Shown here piece by piece: positions 14,077-21,859 of a DNA stretch of 24,661 nt. The stretch is from UBA1774 sp045223835 (GTDB lineage Bacteria; Bacillota; Clostridia; Oscillospirales; Oscillospiraceae), in assembly GCA_045223835.1 (NCBI GenBank), contig JBGUZS010000207.1:1-24661 (forward strand), read 5' to 3'. The translations under genes and the position numbers were made by a program. The notes under the pieces were generated by a model. That model saw only the letters and a program-made list of their open reading frames with translations, ran no database searches and was not told the DNA's origin. Every line of letters starts with the position of its first letter. Position 1 is the stretch's first letter.

Positions 14077-14105
14077 TTGACAATAAATGAATGATCGTTT
14101 ATTAT
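14077..14105 (+). promoter_or_regulatory. tetR promoter with internal operator
   Basis: Perfect -35 TTGACA (14077-14082), 17-bp spacer, -10 TATTAT (14100-14105). Almost the whole spacer (14085-14103) is an imperfect palindrome, AAATGAATGATCGTTTATT, well placed for repression. The same motif recurs before lon at 14723-14741. Confidence 0.75.
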
Positions 14106-14123
14106 TGGGCCAGGTGAAGGAAA

Positions 14124-14681
14124 ATGAGAACCAGAGACTATGAAAAGCAGCAGCGGATCAAGGAGGCCATGGTGCGCCTGATCCTGCGGGAGGGCATCAA
14201 CGGCGCCTCCGTCTCCAAGATCGCCCGGGAGGCGGGGGTATCCCCGGCAACGATCTATATCTACTATACCAGCAAGGAGGACCTGCTCTCTGCGGCCTTC
14301 CGGGAGTATTCCTACCAGTCCTATCAGTATCTGGACCGCCGTCTGCGGCCGGAGATGGGGCCGGCGGAGCTGATTGAGGCCATCGTCCGGGGATACTACG
14401 CCTATTCCGTGGAGCATGAGGAGATCTTCAGCTTCGTGGAGCAGTGCGCCCATTGCCCCACCCTGGCGGAATACGTCTCACAGCAGGAGTGCTGCGGCGG
14501 CATCTTTGAGCTTCTCCACCGGTACCAGGCCAGGGGACTCATCCGCCGGTGCAGCGATCTGAACCTGGCGGCGGTGCTCATCGCCCCGGTGCGCTTCCTG
14601 GCCATGAACCGCGGAGGCGGTTCGCCGGAGCCCCAGCTCCGGGAGCTGGTGGGTATGATCCAGCGGCTGCTGCTTCCCTAA
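14124..14681 (+). CDS. TetR/AcrR-family transcriptional regulator
   Basis: 185 residues. The N-terminal HTH (about 10-55) is typical: QQRIKEAMVRLILREGINGASVSKIA, then EAGVSPATIYIYYTSKEDLL. The ligand-binding C-terminal domain is helical and carries an unusual CAHCP and QQECCGG cysteine pattern (Cys in residues about 110-125), which could serve redox or metal sensing, though this is speculation. The ribosome site is GGTGAAGG just before the ATG. It probably represses itself through the operator in its promoter and controls the downstream lon gene through the second copy. Confidence 0.9.
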   Translation: MRTRDYEKQQRIKEAMVRLILREGINGASVSKIAREAGVSPATIYIYYTSKEDLLSAAFREYSYQSYQYLDRRLRPEMGPAELIEAIVRGYYAYSVEHEEIFSFVEQCAHCPTLAEYVSQQECCGGIFELLHRYQARGLIRRCSDLNLAAVLIAPVRFLAMNRGGGSPEPQLRELVGMIQRLLLP

Positions 14682-14689
14682 CGCATCCT

Positions 14690-14711
14690 CCCCGCCTCCG
14701 GCGGGGTTTTT
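14690..14711 (+). terminator. Intrinsic terminator after tetR
   Basis: A 7-bp GC stem, CCCCGCC (14690-14696) with GGCGGGG (14700-14706), followed by TTTTT (14707-14711). It separates tetR from the independently controlled lon gene. Confidence 0.7.
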
Positions 14712-14722
14712 CCCCGAAGATT

Positions 14723-14741
14723 GATGAACGAACACTCATTT
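14723..14741. promoter_or_regulatory. Second TetR operator-like site, upstream of lon
   Basis: Read on the minus strand it gives AAATGAGTGTTCGTTCATC, matching the tetR promoter site at 15 of 19 positions (shared form AAATGARTGWTCGTTYATY). It lies 24-42 bp before the lon start. The lon -35/-10 boxes are not clear; TTGATG at 14721 could be a -35. Confidence 0.6.
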
Positions 14742-14764
14742 ATTTTTCCCAAGGAGGGATGAAC

Positions 14765-17062
14765 ATGATCGTCGTACCGACCTACAACATGATCCTCAGC
14801 CCGGACGCCTCCCTGTATATGCCCCTGGATATGCTCCGCCGCAGCGCGGGGCAGCGGGGGATCAACCCGGGAGAGAAGCTGATCCTCATCGTGGCGAAGG
14901 AGAATCTGCCCCTGTCGGAGCTGCAGGAGGACAGCTTCTATCCCATCGGCGTCTCCGGCACCGTGCGGGAGCTGAACCACCATGGCTTCGCGGTGGTGGA
15001 TACCCAGTACCGGGTAGACCTGCAGAGCGTGTATATCGACCCGGATCACACCGTGCAGCTTTCCATCGCCCGCAGGAACGATACGGAGGACCTGGATCCG
15101 TCGGTGGAGGCGGAGAAGCTCCGGAGCCTGCTCCAGGAGATGCGGCAGTTTGCCAAGGGCTTCGACTGGGCCCCGGCTGCGGAGGGGTTTTTGGAGAATA
15201 TCCGGAGCGTGGGCATGGCCGCCTGCGTCATGTCCCCCTGGCTGAACCTCTCCAACGAGGAGCGCTATGCCATCCTGGCGGAGGACAGCAAGGCCCGGCG
15301 GGCGGAGCTGGTGGAGAAGGCCCTGTACGCCTTCCTGGAGGTGGGGCGCATCACCAACGAGGCGGTGAGCTCCCAGCAGAAGGAGAACCAGCAGCGAATC
15401 AAGGAGGCCGCCATCAAGCGGCAGATGGAGCATCTGCAGCGGGAGCTGGACGAGATGCACCCGGAGAACATTACCGATGTTCAGAAGTTCGAGCGGAAGA
15501 TCGCGGAATCCGGCATGAACGAAACCGCCCGCCGGGAGGCGGAAAAGGTGCTGAACCGGCTGAAGCAGGAGGGGCGGGAGAGCGTGGAGTCCGGCATGCT
15601 CTATGACTGGCTGGATTTCATGACCGGCCTTTCCTGGAAGAAGGAGGAGGCCCGGAATATCGATCTGGCCGCCGCCCGGCGGATCCTGGACGAGGACCAT
15701 TATGGCCTGAAAAAGGTGAAGGAGCGGATCATCCAGCAGATCGCCGTGATGAATCTGAAGCGGCAGCAATCCGGCTCCATTCTCCTTTTCGTGGGCGCCC
15801 CGGGCACGGGCAAGACCAGCATCGGCAAGAGCATCGCCCGGGCTCTGGGCCGGGCCTACAGCCGGGTGAGCCTGGGGGGCGTGCACGATGAATCGGATAT
15901 CCGGGGCCACCGGCGGACCTATATCGGCGCCATGCCGGGCCGGATCATGGACGGCATCCAGAAGAGCGGGGTATCCAACCCCGTGATGGTGCTGGACGAG
16001 GTGGATAAGCTCTCCGCCTCCTATAACGGCAGCCCCGCCTCCGCCCTGCTGGAGGTGCTGGACCCGGAGCAGAACAACACCTTCACGGACCATTACATGA
16101 ACGTGCCCTATGACCTGTCCGACGTGCTGTTCATCTGCACCGCCAACTCCACCGACGGCATCCCGGAGCCCCTCCTGAACCGGATGGAGGTGATCCAGTT
16201 CACGGGCTACAGCCCCCTGGAAAAGCTGCAGATCGCCCGGCGTCACCTGCTGCCCCGGTCCATGGAGGCCATGGGGATCCCGGAGGGAAAGCTCACCGTG
16301 CCGGAGGAGACCCTGGAGCTGCTGATCTCGGACTACACCATGGAGGCGGGGGTCCGGGGGCTGCGGAAGCATATCGACGCCCTGTGCCGCAGTCTGGCGG
16401 TGAAGGTGGCAGAGCAGCCGGAGGAGAGCCTCCTGGTCACGCCGGAGGTCCTGCGGGAGACCCTGGACGAGCGGCCGATCCAGCATAACGAGGTGCTGCC
16501 GGAGCCCAGAGCCGGGGTGGTGACGGGCCTGGCCTGGACCCAGGCGGGGGGCGAGATCCTCTATATCGAGACCCTCTTCACCCCGGGGCGGGGAGAGGTT
16601 ATCCTCACCGGTCAGCTGGGGGACGTGATGAAGGAATCCGCCCGCATCGCCCTGAGCCTGGTGAAGGCGGCCTTCCCGGAAAAGGCGGAGCTCTTCCGGG
16701 AAAACGATCTGCATATCCATGTGCCTGCGGGCTCCGTACCCAAGGATGGGCCCAGCGCGGGGGTGACCCTCACCACGGCCCTGGCCTCCCTGGTGACGGG
16801 CCGGGTGGTGGATCCCCATATCGCCATGACGGGGGAGGTCTCCCTCCGGGGAGCGGTGTGTCCCATCGGCGGCCTGCCGGAGAAGCTCATGGCTGCCCAG
16901 CGGGCGGGGGTGACCCGGGTGTATATCCCCCGGACAAACCTCTTCGACCTGAAGGATGTGGCGCCGGAGGTGAAGGAAAAGCTGGAGATCATCCCCGTCG
17001 GCACGGTGACAGACTTGCTGACGGAGACCGGCGTCCTTCCCCGGGAAGCCCTGAGCGCGTGA
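14765..17062 (+). CDS. lon: Endopeptidase La (ATP-dependent Lon protease)
   Basis: 765 residues, near the usual size of bacterial Lon. An N-terminal substrate-binding domain (VVPTYNMILSPDASLYMPLD...) and a coiled region (about 190-265) precede the AAA+ module with Walker A GAPGTGKT (344-351, K350) and Walker B VMVLDEVDKL. The C-terminal protease domain holds PKDGPSAGVTL with nucleophile S664 and EKLMAAQ with partner K707. It degrades misfolded and regulatory proteins in the cytosol. The start ATG 14765 is preferred over 14759, because AAGGAGGG (14751-14758) is then 6 bases away rather than touching the codon. The N-terminal domain is rather divergent, so this may be a specialised second Lon under TetR control. 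Confidence 0.93.
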   Translation: MIVVPTYNMILSPDASLYMPLDMLRRSAGQRGINPGEKLILIVAKENLPLSELQEDSFYPIGVSGTVRELNHHGFAVVDTQYRVDLQSVYIDPDHTVQLSIARRNDTEDLDPSVEAEKLRSLLQEMRQFAKGFDWAPAAEGFLENIRSVGMAACVMSPWLNLSNEERYAILAEDSKARRAELVEKALYAFLEVGRITNEAVSSQQKENQQRIKEAAIKRQMEHLQRELDEMHPENITDVQKFERKIAESGMNETARREAEKVLNRLKQEGRESVESGMLYDWLDFMTGLSWKKEEARNIDLAAARRILDEDHYGLKKVKERIIQQIAVMNLKRQQSGSILLFVGAPGTGKTSIGKSIARALGRAYSRVSLGGVHDESDIRGHRRTYIGAMPGRIMDGIQKSGVSNPVMVLDEVDKLSASYNGSPASALLEVLDPEQNNTFTDHYMNVPYDLSDVLFICTANSTDGIPEPLLNRMEVIQFTGYSPLEKLQIARRHLLPRSMEAMGIPEGKLTVPEETLELLISDYTMEAGVRGLRKHIDALCRSLAVKVAEQPEESLLVTPEVLRETLDERPIQHNEVLPEPRAGVVTGLAWTQAGGEILYIETLFTPGRGEVILTGQLGDVMKESARIALSLVKAAFPEKAELFRENDLHIHVPAGSVPKDGPSAGVTLTTALASLVTGRVVDPHIAMTGEVSLRGAVCPIGGLPEKLMAAQRAGVTRVYIPRTNLFDLKDVAPEVKEKLEIIPVGTVTDLLTETGVLPREALSA

Positions 17063-17081
17063 TTCGGCGCATGAAAATGAT

Positions 17082-17110
17082 CCCCGACCGGTGCAGCCGG
17101 TCGGGGGTTT
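17082..17110. terminator. Terminator between convergent lon and the 17118 gene
   Basis: A perfect 10-bp stem, CCCCGACCGG (17082-17091) with CCGGTCGGGG (17097-17106). GTTT follows on the plus side and ATCATTTT on the minus side, so it probably acts in both directions. Confidence 0.65.
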
Positions 17111-17117
17111 CGTGTAT

Positions 17118-17555
17118 TCAGCCCTGTTTTTCCCGCTCTTCCGGGGACCAGGAGGGCTGGAGCTGGTCGATCTGGAGATAGCCGTCTGTTTTTGCCGCCA
17201 CCTGGTACTGATCCTCATAGACGATCTCTCCGGGGTCGTTGGTATAGACGAGAAAATAGGGGTGGTGATACCGCTCCAGCAGCCACAGGGCAGGCCGGAT
17301 CATCTTCAGCATTTCCGATGAATTCTCCGTCTTGAACCAGCAGACCACGGGTTCCCGGTTCTTGCATTGGGGCGGCCAGGGCAGGTTCTCGGCAAACCAG
17401 TCGTCTATCTCCCGGAAAAGATCCGCATCCTCTTCCTCCATCACATCCTGCTGGATCAGCTGCCAGCACATGCTGAAAATGCCCTTGGCGTACAGGGTAT
17501 TGATGGCCAGCTCCTTGCCCTGGATCCGGACATACTTGAACTTCAATTCGCCCAT
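17118..17555 (-). CDS. Conserved hypothetical protein (145 aa), partner of the LURP-one-like gene
   Basis: A soluble, acidic protein without signal or membrane segments. Recognisable blocks are KYVRIQGKELAINTLYAKGIF, DLFREIDDWFAENLPWPPQC, EPVVCWFKTENSSEMLKMI and HPYFLVYTNDPGEIVYEDQYQ. The many aromatic residues (NLPWPPQ, VVCWFK) suggest a compact fold, but I know no function. It starts 9 bp after the upstream gene and is probably translated from the same mRNA. Confidence 0.7.
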   Translation of the reverse strand: MGELKFKYVRIQGKELAINTLYAKGIFSMCWQLIQQDVMEEEDADLFREIDDWFAENLPWPPQCKNREPVVCWFKTENSSEMLKMIRPALWLLERYHHPYFLVYTNDPGEIVYEDQYQVAAKTDGYLQIDQLQPSWSPEEREKQG

Positions 17556-17564
17556 GCTTCGCGC

Positions 17565-18167
17565 TCAGCTCCCGGAGGAGGAAGAAGAGGAGGAAGAAGA
17601 GGCTGCTTCCCGATCCCGGATCATGTGCTGGAGGGTAACGAGAATCGCCACCACCACGGCCTCCTGCTCCGGCTTGTAGATATCCACGCAGTATTTATCA
17701 TGAAGGGAGAACATCTTCTGGCCGATCACCGCGATGATGCTCCCGTCCCGGTCATACAGCTCAAAATTCATACCCAGGACGTTTCCCTGCAGCTGCCAGC
17801 CCAGACCGACGATGTTGGTGATGTCCTTGATCAGATGGAAGAGTTCAGTGGAAAGCTCGAACTGCAGCCCGTCCGCCATGGTGACGAAGTGCCGCTGATG
17901 GATGGAGAAGACCTTCCGCTCCATATGGGCCACCGGATTCCCGGCGGCGTCCGTGATATCCGTCTTATCCCGCAGGGAGAAAAACTTCGAGGCGGATTGA
18001 TACACGATCTGCTCCCGGTCATCCGTAATATCGATCTGGTGATGCAGGGTGAAGACCTTGGAGGAGGTGAAGAGGGACCGGACGGGTTCCCCGAACCGCT
18101 CCACATTGTTGACGTTGGCCTGCTCTCCCGCCTCACGGTAACGGTGATACTTGGAAAGAACGCCCAT
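17565..18167 (-). CDS. LURP-one-related / scramblase-fold family protein
   Basis: 200 residues from the chosen start. The body is a series of beta strands with the repeated pattern of this Tubby-like fold: SKVFTLHHQIDITDD, SKFFSLRDKTDITDAAGNPV, RKVFSIHQRHFVTM, then GNVLGMNFELYDRDGSIIAVIGQKMFSLHDKYCVDI. The fold is linked to membrane lipids or phosphoinositides in eukaryotes; bacterial roles are unclear. The C-terminus ends in a run of serines encoded by GAGGA-like repeats on the plus strand, an odd low-complexity tail. Start 18167 has AAGGAG nine bases upstream and follows the extended -10 at 18201-18206 sensibly; an ATG at 18188 lacks a good site. Confidence 0.75.
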   Translation of the reverse strand: MGVLSKYHRYREAGEQANVNNVERFGEPVRSLFTSSKVFTLHHQIDITDDREQIVYQSASKFFSLRDKTDITDAAGNPVAHMERKVFSIHQRHFVTMADGLQFELSTELFHLIKDITNIVGLGWQLQGNVLGMNFELYDRDGSIIAVIGQKMFSLHDKYCVDIYKPEQEAVVVAILVTLQHMIRDREAASSSSSSSSSGS

Positions 18168-18200
18168 GCTGATCAGCTCCTTCTGCATTTGTTCTTCCCA

Positions 18201-18229
18201 ATTATACCAGTTAGGGAAACCGGACACAA
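18201..18229 (-). promoter_or_regulatory. Promoter of the LURP-one-like operon
   Basis: On the minus strand: TTGTGT (18224-18229), 17-bp spacer ending in TGG, perfect TATAAT (18201-18206), an extended -10 promoter. Confidence 0.65.
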
Positions 18230-18346
18230 GATGCACGTTCGGGGACCCTGGCTGCCATTTCCATCCCTTTGATCCCTTCGATTGGCTCCCGGGTATCCAT
18301 CGTTTTTCTTCCGTTCCGGCTGCAGACGCGTCGGAACAAGGGGCAG

Positions 18347-19651
18347 TCAGATCTCTTTAGCGCTCCGGTTGAAGAGCAGGAAAAGAGCCGCGGCGGTGAA
18401 GCCCGCAGCACAGATGAGGAGAAGGAGGGTGCTGCCCCAACACTGGAGGACGACGCCCGCCAGCACGGCGGCGATGGGGGTGAGCCCCTGGGAGAGGACG
18501 CTGACGATGCTGGTGACCTTGCTCAGCTTATCCCGGTCCACCACCCGCATGAGGGCGGTGCTCACGGGGATATTGATGCTGGTGACGAGAAGGCCGGTGA
18601 GGAGACTGCCCGCGCAGAGCAGGAGCAGGAAGCCGTTCAGGGAGATCCCCCGGGCCACCAGCAGCCAGTATCCCAGGGTGAGGCAGATGATGGTCGCCGC
18701 CATGGCGCAGAGGAGCAGCGCCGTCGTCCTGCCGCATTTTTCCGCCTGCTGCCTGGCGCTGAGGATGACCGCTCCCGCCAGGGAGCTGAAGCCCAGAAGG
18801 ACGCTGAACACGGAGGACCAGAGCTCCGGCGTCAGCAGCCGGGAAAAGAGGTAGGCCGGCGCTCCGGCGATATCCGTCTTCACGAAGTAGGGGATGAAGT
18901 TCCCGGAGATGGGTTCAAAGAAAAAGTTGATGAACAGGATGGCGATCATCAGGGCCATAATGGCCTTCTGAGTCCGGAGATACCGAAACCCATCCCCCAT
19001 GTCCCCCAGGACCAGCCGAAGGCTGAGCTTCTCCTCCGGGACCACATGGGCATAGCGGATGAACATTTCCGATACGCCGGAGAGGACGTAGCATACTCCA
19101 ACCAAGGCAAAGAGGACGTAGATGGATACCGCTGCGTAGAGGATGCCGGCCAGCACGATGCCCAGGATGGCCTGGAGGGAGCTCTTCACGGTGAAATAGG
19201 AGTTGGCCTGCTGCAGCCGGTCCTCCTCCACGATATGGGGAAGCAGGGCGGCGGAGGCGGGGGAGAAGATGCCGCTGACGGCGCTTCCCAGGATCCCCGT
19301 GATAAAGAGGATGACGACCTGAACGCCCGGCGCCCGGAACAGGGCCATGAACCCGGTGGCCAGGAGAATGACCCCGCCCTTCAGATAGTCGCAGACAAAC
19401 ATGATCCTCGCCTTGTTCCACCGGTCCCCCAGCACGCCCCCCAGGGGGGTGAGCACCAGGCAGACTCCGCCGCACAGGGCGAGATACAGGCCCTGGAGGA
19501 AGGCGTTGTTCCCGCTGATCTCCAGAATATAGAAGCTCACGGCGAAGCTGTACAGCAGCGCCCCCAGCTCCGAGACCAGGGCCCCCAGGAACACCAGCCG
19601 GAAATTGCGGCTGCGGAATACGTTTTCGCTCTTTGCGGTTTCCTCAGGCAT
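18347..19651 (-). CDS. Major facilitator superfamily transporter (MefA/EntS-like exporter)
   Basis: 434 residues with about 12 hydrophobic segments and the loop 2-3 signature GGVLGDRWNKARIM (MFS motif A). The start NVFRSRNFRLVFLGALVSELG and the order of segments resemble the macrolide-efflux/enterobactin-exporter branch, so it is likely a proton-driven drug or metabolite exporter in the cytoplasmic membrane; the substrate is unknown. The start codon overlaps the end of the regulator gene by 8 bp, with AAGGAG inside that gene as ribosome site, so the two are coupled. That fits a locally controlled efflux pump. Confidence 0.88.
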   Translation of the reverse strand: MPEETAKSENVFRSRNFRLVFLGALVSELGALLYSFAVSFYILEISGNNAFLQGLYLALCGGVCLVLTPLGGVLGDRWNKARIMFVCDYLKGGVILLATGFMALFRAPGVQVVILFITGILGSAVSGIFSPASAALLPHIVEEDRLQQANSYFTVKSSLQAILGIVLAGILYAAVSIYVLFALVGVCYVLSGVSEMFIRYAHVVPEEKLSLRLVLGDMGDGFRYLRTQKAIMALMIAILFINFFFEPISGNFIPYFVKTDIAGAPAYLFSRLLTPELWSSVFSVLLGFSSLAGAVILSARQQAEKCGRTTALLLCAMAATIICLTLGYWLLVARGISLNGFLLLLCAGSLLTGLLVTSINIPVSTALMRVVDRDKLSKVTSIVSVLSQGLTPIAAVLAGVVLQCWGSTLLLLICAAGFTAAALFLLFNRSAKEI

Positions 19652-20717
19652 ACGGTTTGCACTCCTTCCACAGGGCGTCGAGCGCCTCGTTTTTCAGATA
19701 CCGGATCAGATTTTCCGCGCTTTCCGCGGCGGTGGAGCCTAGTAAGTCGTGGGCGTTGGCGCCCGCCTCCGCGGAGGCGAACCGGGTGCTTCTCACGCTG
19801 TAGTCCGGGGCTGCGTCAAAGCGCCGGACAAGCCCGGAGGCCTCCGCAAGCTCCCGCCGGGCCTCCTCCGGCTCGCCGCATTTCAGCTGAGAGTGGGCCA
19901 TGAGGACCCGGAAAAGCGCAAAGGTCTTGTCCAGAAAGTCAGGGTCATCCGCCTTTTTCAGGCCAAGAAGCAGATCCCGGCTCCATTGGACGATATCCCG
20001 GGCGGAGGAATAGTCCCCCCGGGCGGAGAAGACGAAGACGTACCCCGTCACCGTATTCACCAGGGAGAAAACGGCGTTGAGCAGCGCCTCGGAAAGATAG
20101 GGCGCCGCCTCCTCGGGGCGGTTCAGGTAGAGCGCCAGGTTCACCCCGATCTGGTCGCTGAAGATGCCGCCCACGTTATGCCGCTTCAGCAGCTCGATCC
20201 CCGTTTCCCAGTCCCCCTGCAGCGCGTAGGCGTAGGCCATATTCCCGAAGAGGATGTGTTCCCCAATGGAGGGATCGTCGTTCTGGGGCAGAAGCACCAG
20301 GCTTCTTTCCAGCAGCTCCAGAGCCCGGCGGGCCTTGGCCGGATCATGATCTCCAGCGGCGAAAATCAGGTACACCCCGGCGCAGGAAAGGACGATCTTG
20401 AAGGACTGGGGATACTTTTTCAGAGCCTTTTCCGCTTCCAGCAGGGCCGCCGGGTCCAGGCTGCGGCAATAGGCGTTCAGCCGCTCCGTGACAGCATCCG
20501 GGCGGTTGTCTTTCATCCGATAGCCCAGGAGGGCGTCCACGGAGGTGTCGAAGAAATCTGCCAGCTCCACGATCAGGTTCAGCTCCGGCACGCTCATGCC
20601 GGATTCCCATTTGTACACGGCTCCCGTCGTGACTCCCAGCACCTCCGCCAGCTGCTCCTGGGTCAGCCGACGCTCTTTCCGGAAGGTGCGGATATTGTTC
20701 CCAAGGTTGAGTTCCAT
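19644..20717 (-). CDS. XRE-family regulator with C-terminal TPR-like region
   Basis: 357 residues. An N-terminal Cro/C1-type HTH occupies about 6-65 (LGNNIRTFRKERRLTQEQLAEVLGVTTGAVYKWE, SGMSVPELNLIVELADFF). The rest consists of helical pairs reminiscent of TPR repeats (DPAALLEAEKALKKYPQS, ALELLERSLVLLPQNDD, GNMAYAYALQGDWETGIELLKRH, RPEEAAPYLSEALL). This plan is common in peptide-responsive (RRNPP-like) and stress regulators of Firmicutes; I saw no adjacent signal-peptide gene. AGGAGG precedes the start. A TACAAT at 20752-20757 could be its -10, but no good -35 is visible. It is cotranscribed with the MFS exporter, its probable target. Confidence 0.88.
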   Translation of the reverse strand: MELNLGNNIRTFRKERRLTQEQLAEVLGVTTGAVYKWESGMSVPELNLIVELADFFDTSVDALLGYRMKDNRPDAVTERLNAYCRSLDPAALLEAEKALKKYPQSFKIVLSCAGVYLIFAAGDHDPAKARRALELLERSLVLLPQNDDPSIGEHILFGNMAYAYALQGDWETGIELLKRHNVGGIFSDQIGVNLALYLNRPEEAAPYLSEALLNAVFSLVNTVTGYVFVFSARGDYSSARDIVQWSRDLLLGLKKADDPDFLDKTFALFRVLMAHSQLKCGEPEEARRELAEASGLVRRFDAAPDYSVRSTRFASAEAGANAHDLLGSTAAESAENLIRYLKNEALDALWKECKPYA

Positions 20718-20843
20718 GCCCGGACCTCCTTTTCACTTTATCGACGGGACTATTGTAGCAGATGGGCTGGGGGAGGGGAAGAGACCGGCAATACTGATAG
20801 GATAATTATTTTTATACCGAAAGTATGATTTGGGCGCGGGCAG

Positions 20844-20882
20844 AAAAAAACGATCCGAAAGCCTTTCCCGGCTTTCGGATCG
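20844..20882 (-). terminator. Intrinsic terminator of the glycyl radical enzyme operon
   Basis: A perfect 13-bp stem, CGATCCGAAAGCC (20851-20863) with GGCTTTCGGATCG (20870-20882), followed on the minus strand by seven T (20844-20850). It lies 16 bp after the activase stop. Confidence 0.92.
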
Positions 20883-20898
20883 CCGTCGAGAGATGCGG

Positions 20899-21849
20899 TT
20901 ATTTGGAGATGGTGCAGGTGATGCCGCAGGATTCGTAGAGGGCCCGGACGGCCTCCGCCTCCCCGCCGGTCATGGGCTTCATCTCCTCCAGGGTATAGGG
21001 GATATCCAGCGCGGCGTATTTGGAGGTGCCCATGCGGTGATAGGGGATGAGCTGGAGCTGCAGCTCCGGCCGGCCCAGGCTGCGGATGAAGTCCGCCGTG
21101 GCCCGCACGTTTTCCTCCGTGCTGTTCACCCCGGAGATCAGGGGCTGACGAAAAAGCATCGCCGCTCCGCTGTCTGCCAGGAACCGGGCGTTTTCCAGGA
21201 TGGCTTCGTTCCCCCGGCCGGTATATTCCCGGTGCCTTTCGCTGTCCATGAGCTTCAGATCAAAGTAAAAGAGGTCCGTCAGGGGCAGCATCCTTTCGAG
21301 GGTGCTGCGGGGGACGCAGCCGCAGGTCTCCGCGCAGGTGCCGATCCCCTCTCCCCGGCAGAGGGCGAAGAGCTCCGCCACGAAATCTGCATGGAGCAAC
21401 GGTTCGCCGCCGGAGACGGTGATCCCGCCGCCGGAGGTATCGTAGAACAGCTTATCCCGCTGGACCTTGCGAAAGGTCTCCTCCGCGGTCATCCGCTTCC
21501 CGTAGCGCACCAGGGCCCCGTAGAAGCAGGCCTCCGTACATTCGCCGCATTCGTCGCACCGGGCGCGGTCGATGCGCCTTTCCGGGTCGGGGAGGATCGC
21601 CCCCCGGGGGCAGGCCCCTGCGCAGCGGGAGCAATGCTTGCAGAGATTGACCAGGAACCCCACCCGCACCCGGTCCTCCAGGTTTTCCGGGTTCGCGCAC
21701 CAGCGGCAGCGCAGAGGGCAGCCCTTGAGGAAGACCACCGTGCGGATACCCGGCCCGTCATGGATGGAGTAGCCTTGAATATTGGCGACCAGTGCGGCTG
21801 CGCTCATATCCATATCCCTTTTCTTCTCCGCCTCCATAATCGTTCCCAT
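20899..21849 (-). CDS. Glycyl-radical enzyme activating protein (radical SAM)
   Basis: 316 residues. It uses S-adenosylmethionine to generate the glycyl radical on its partner. IHDGPGIRTVVFLKGCPLRCRWCANPE carries the CxxxCxxC radical SAM cluster site, and it is followed by a ferredoxin-like insert with two 4Fe-4S motifs (CKHCSRCAGACP and CDECGECTEACF). The GGGITVSGGEPLLH SAM-binding motif and YFDLKLMD follow. The ferredoxin insert is typical of activases for dehydratase-type and decarboxylase-type enzymes rather than of plain PflA. It starts 10 bp after the enzyme gene. The start is uncertain: ATG 21807 (15th residue) has the better AAGGG site and a more usual N-terminus. Confidence 0.93.
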   Translation of the reverse strand: MGTIMEAEKKRDMDMSAAALVANIQGYSIHDGPGIRTVVFLKGCPLRCRWCANPENLEDRVRVGFLVNLCKHCSRCAGACPRGAILPDPERRIDRARCDECGECTEACFYGALVRYGKRMTAEETFRKVQRDKLFYDTSGGGITVSGGEPLLHADFVAELFALCRGEGIGTCAETCGCVPRSTLERMLPLTDLFYFDLKLMDSERHREYTGRGNEAILENARFLADSGAAMLFRQPLISGVNSTEENVRATADFIRSLGRPELQLQLIPYHRMGTSKYAALDIPYTLEEMKPMTGGEAEAVRALYESCGITCTISK

Positions 21850-21859
21850 GGGGAGCCGA

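Noticed and set aside
18269..19903. A 544-codon plus-strand frame opposite the MFS gene
   Set aside because: Composition is Asp/Glu/Gln/Gly-rich antisense of hydrophobic codons; the minus strand encodes a recognisable transporter.
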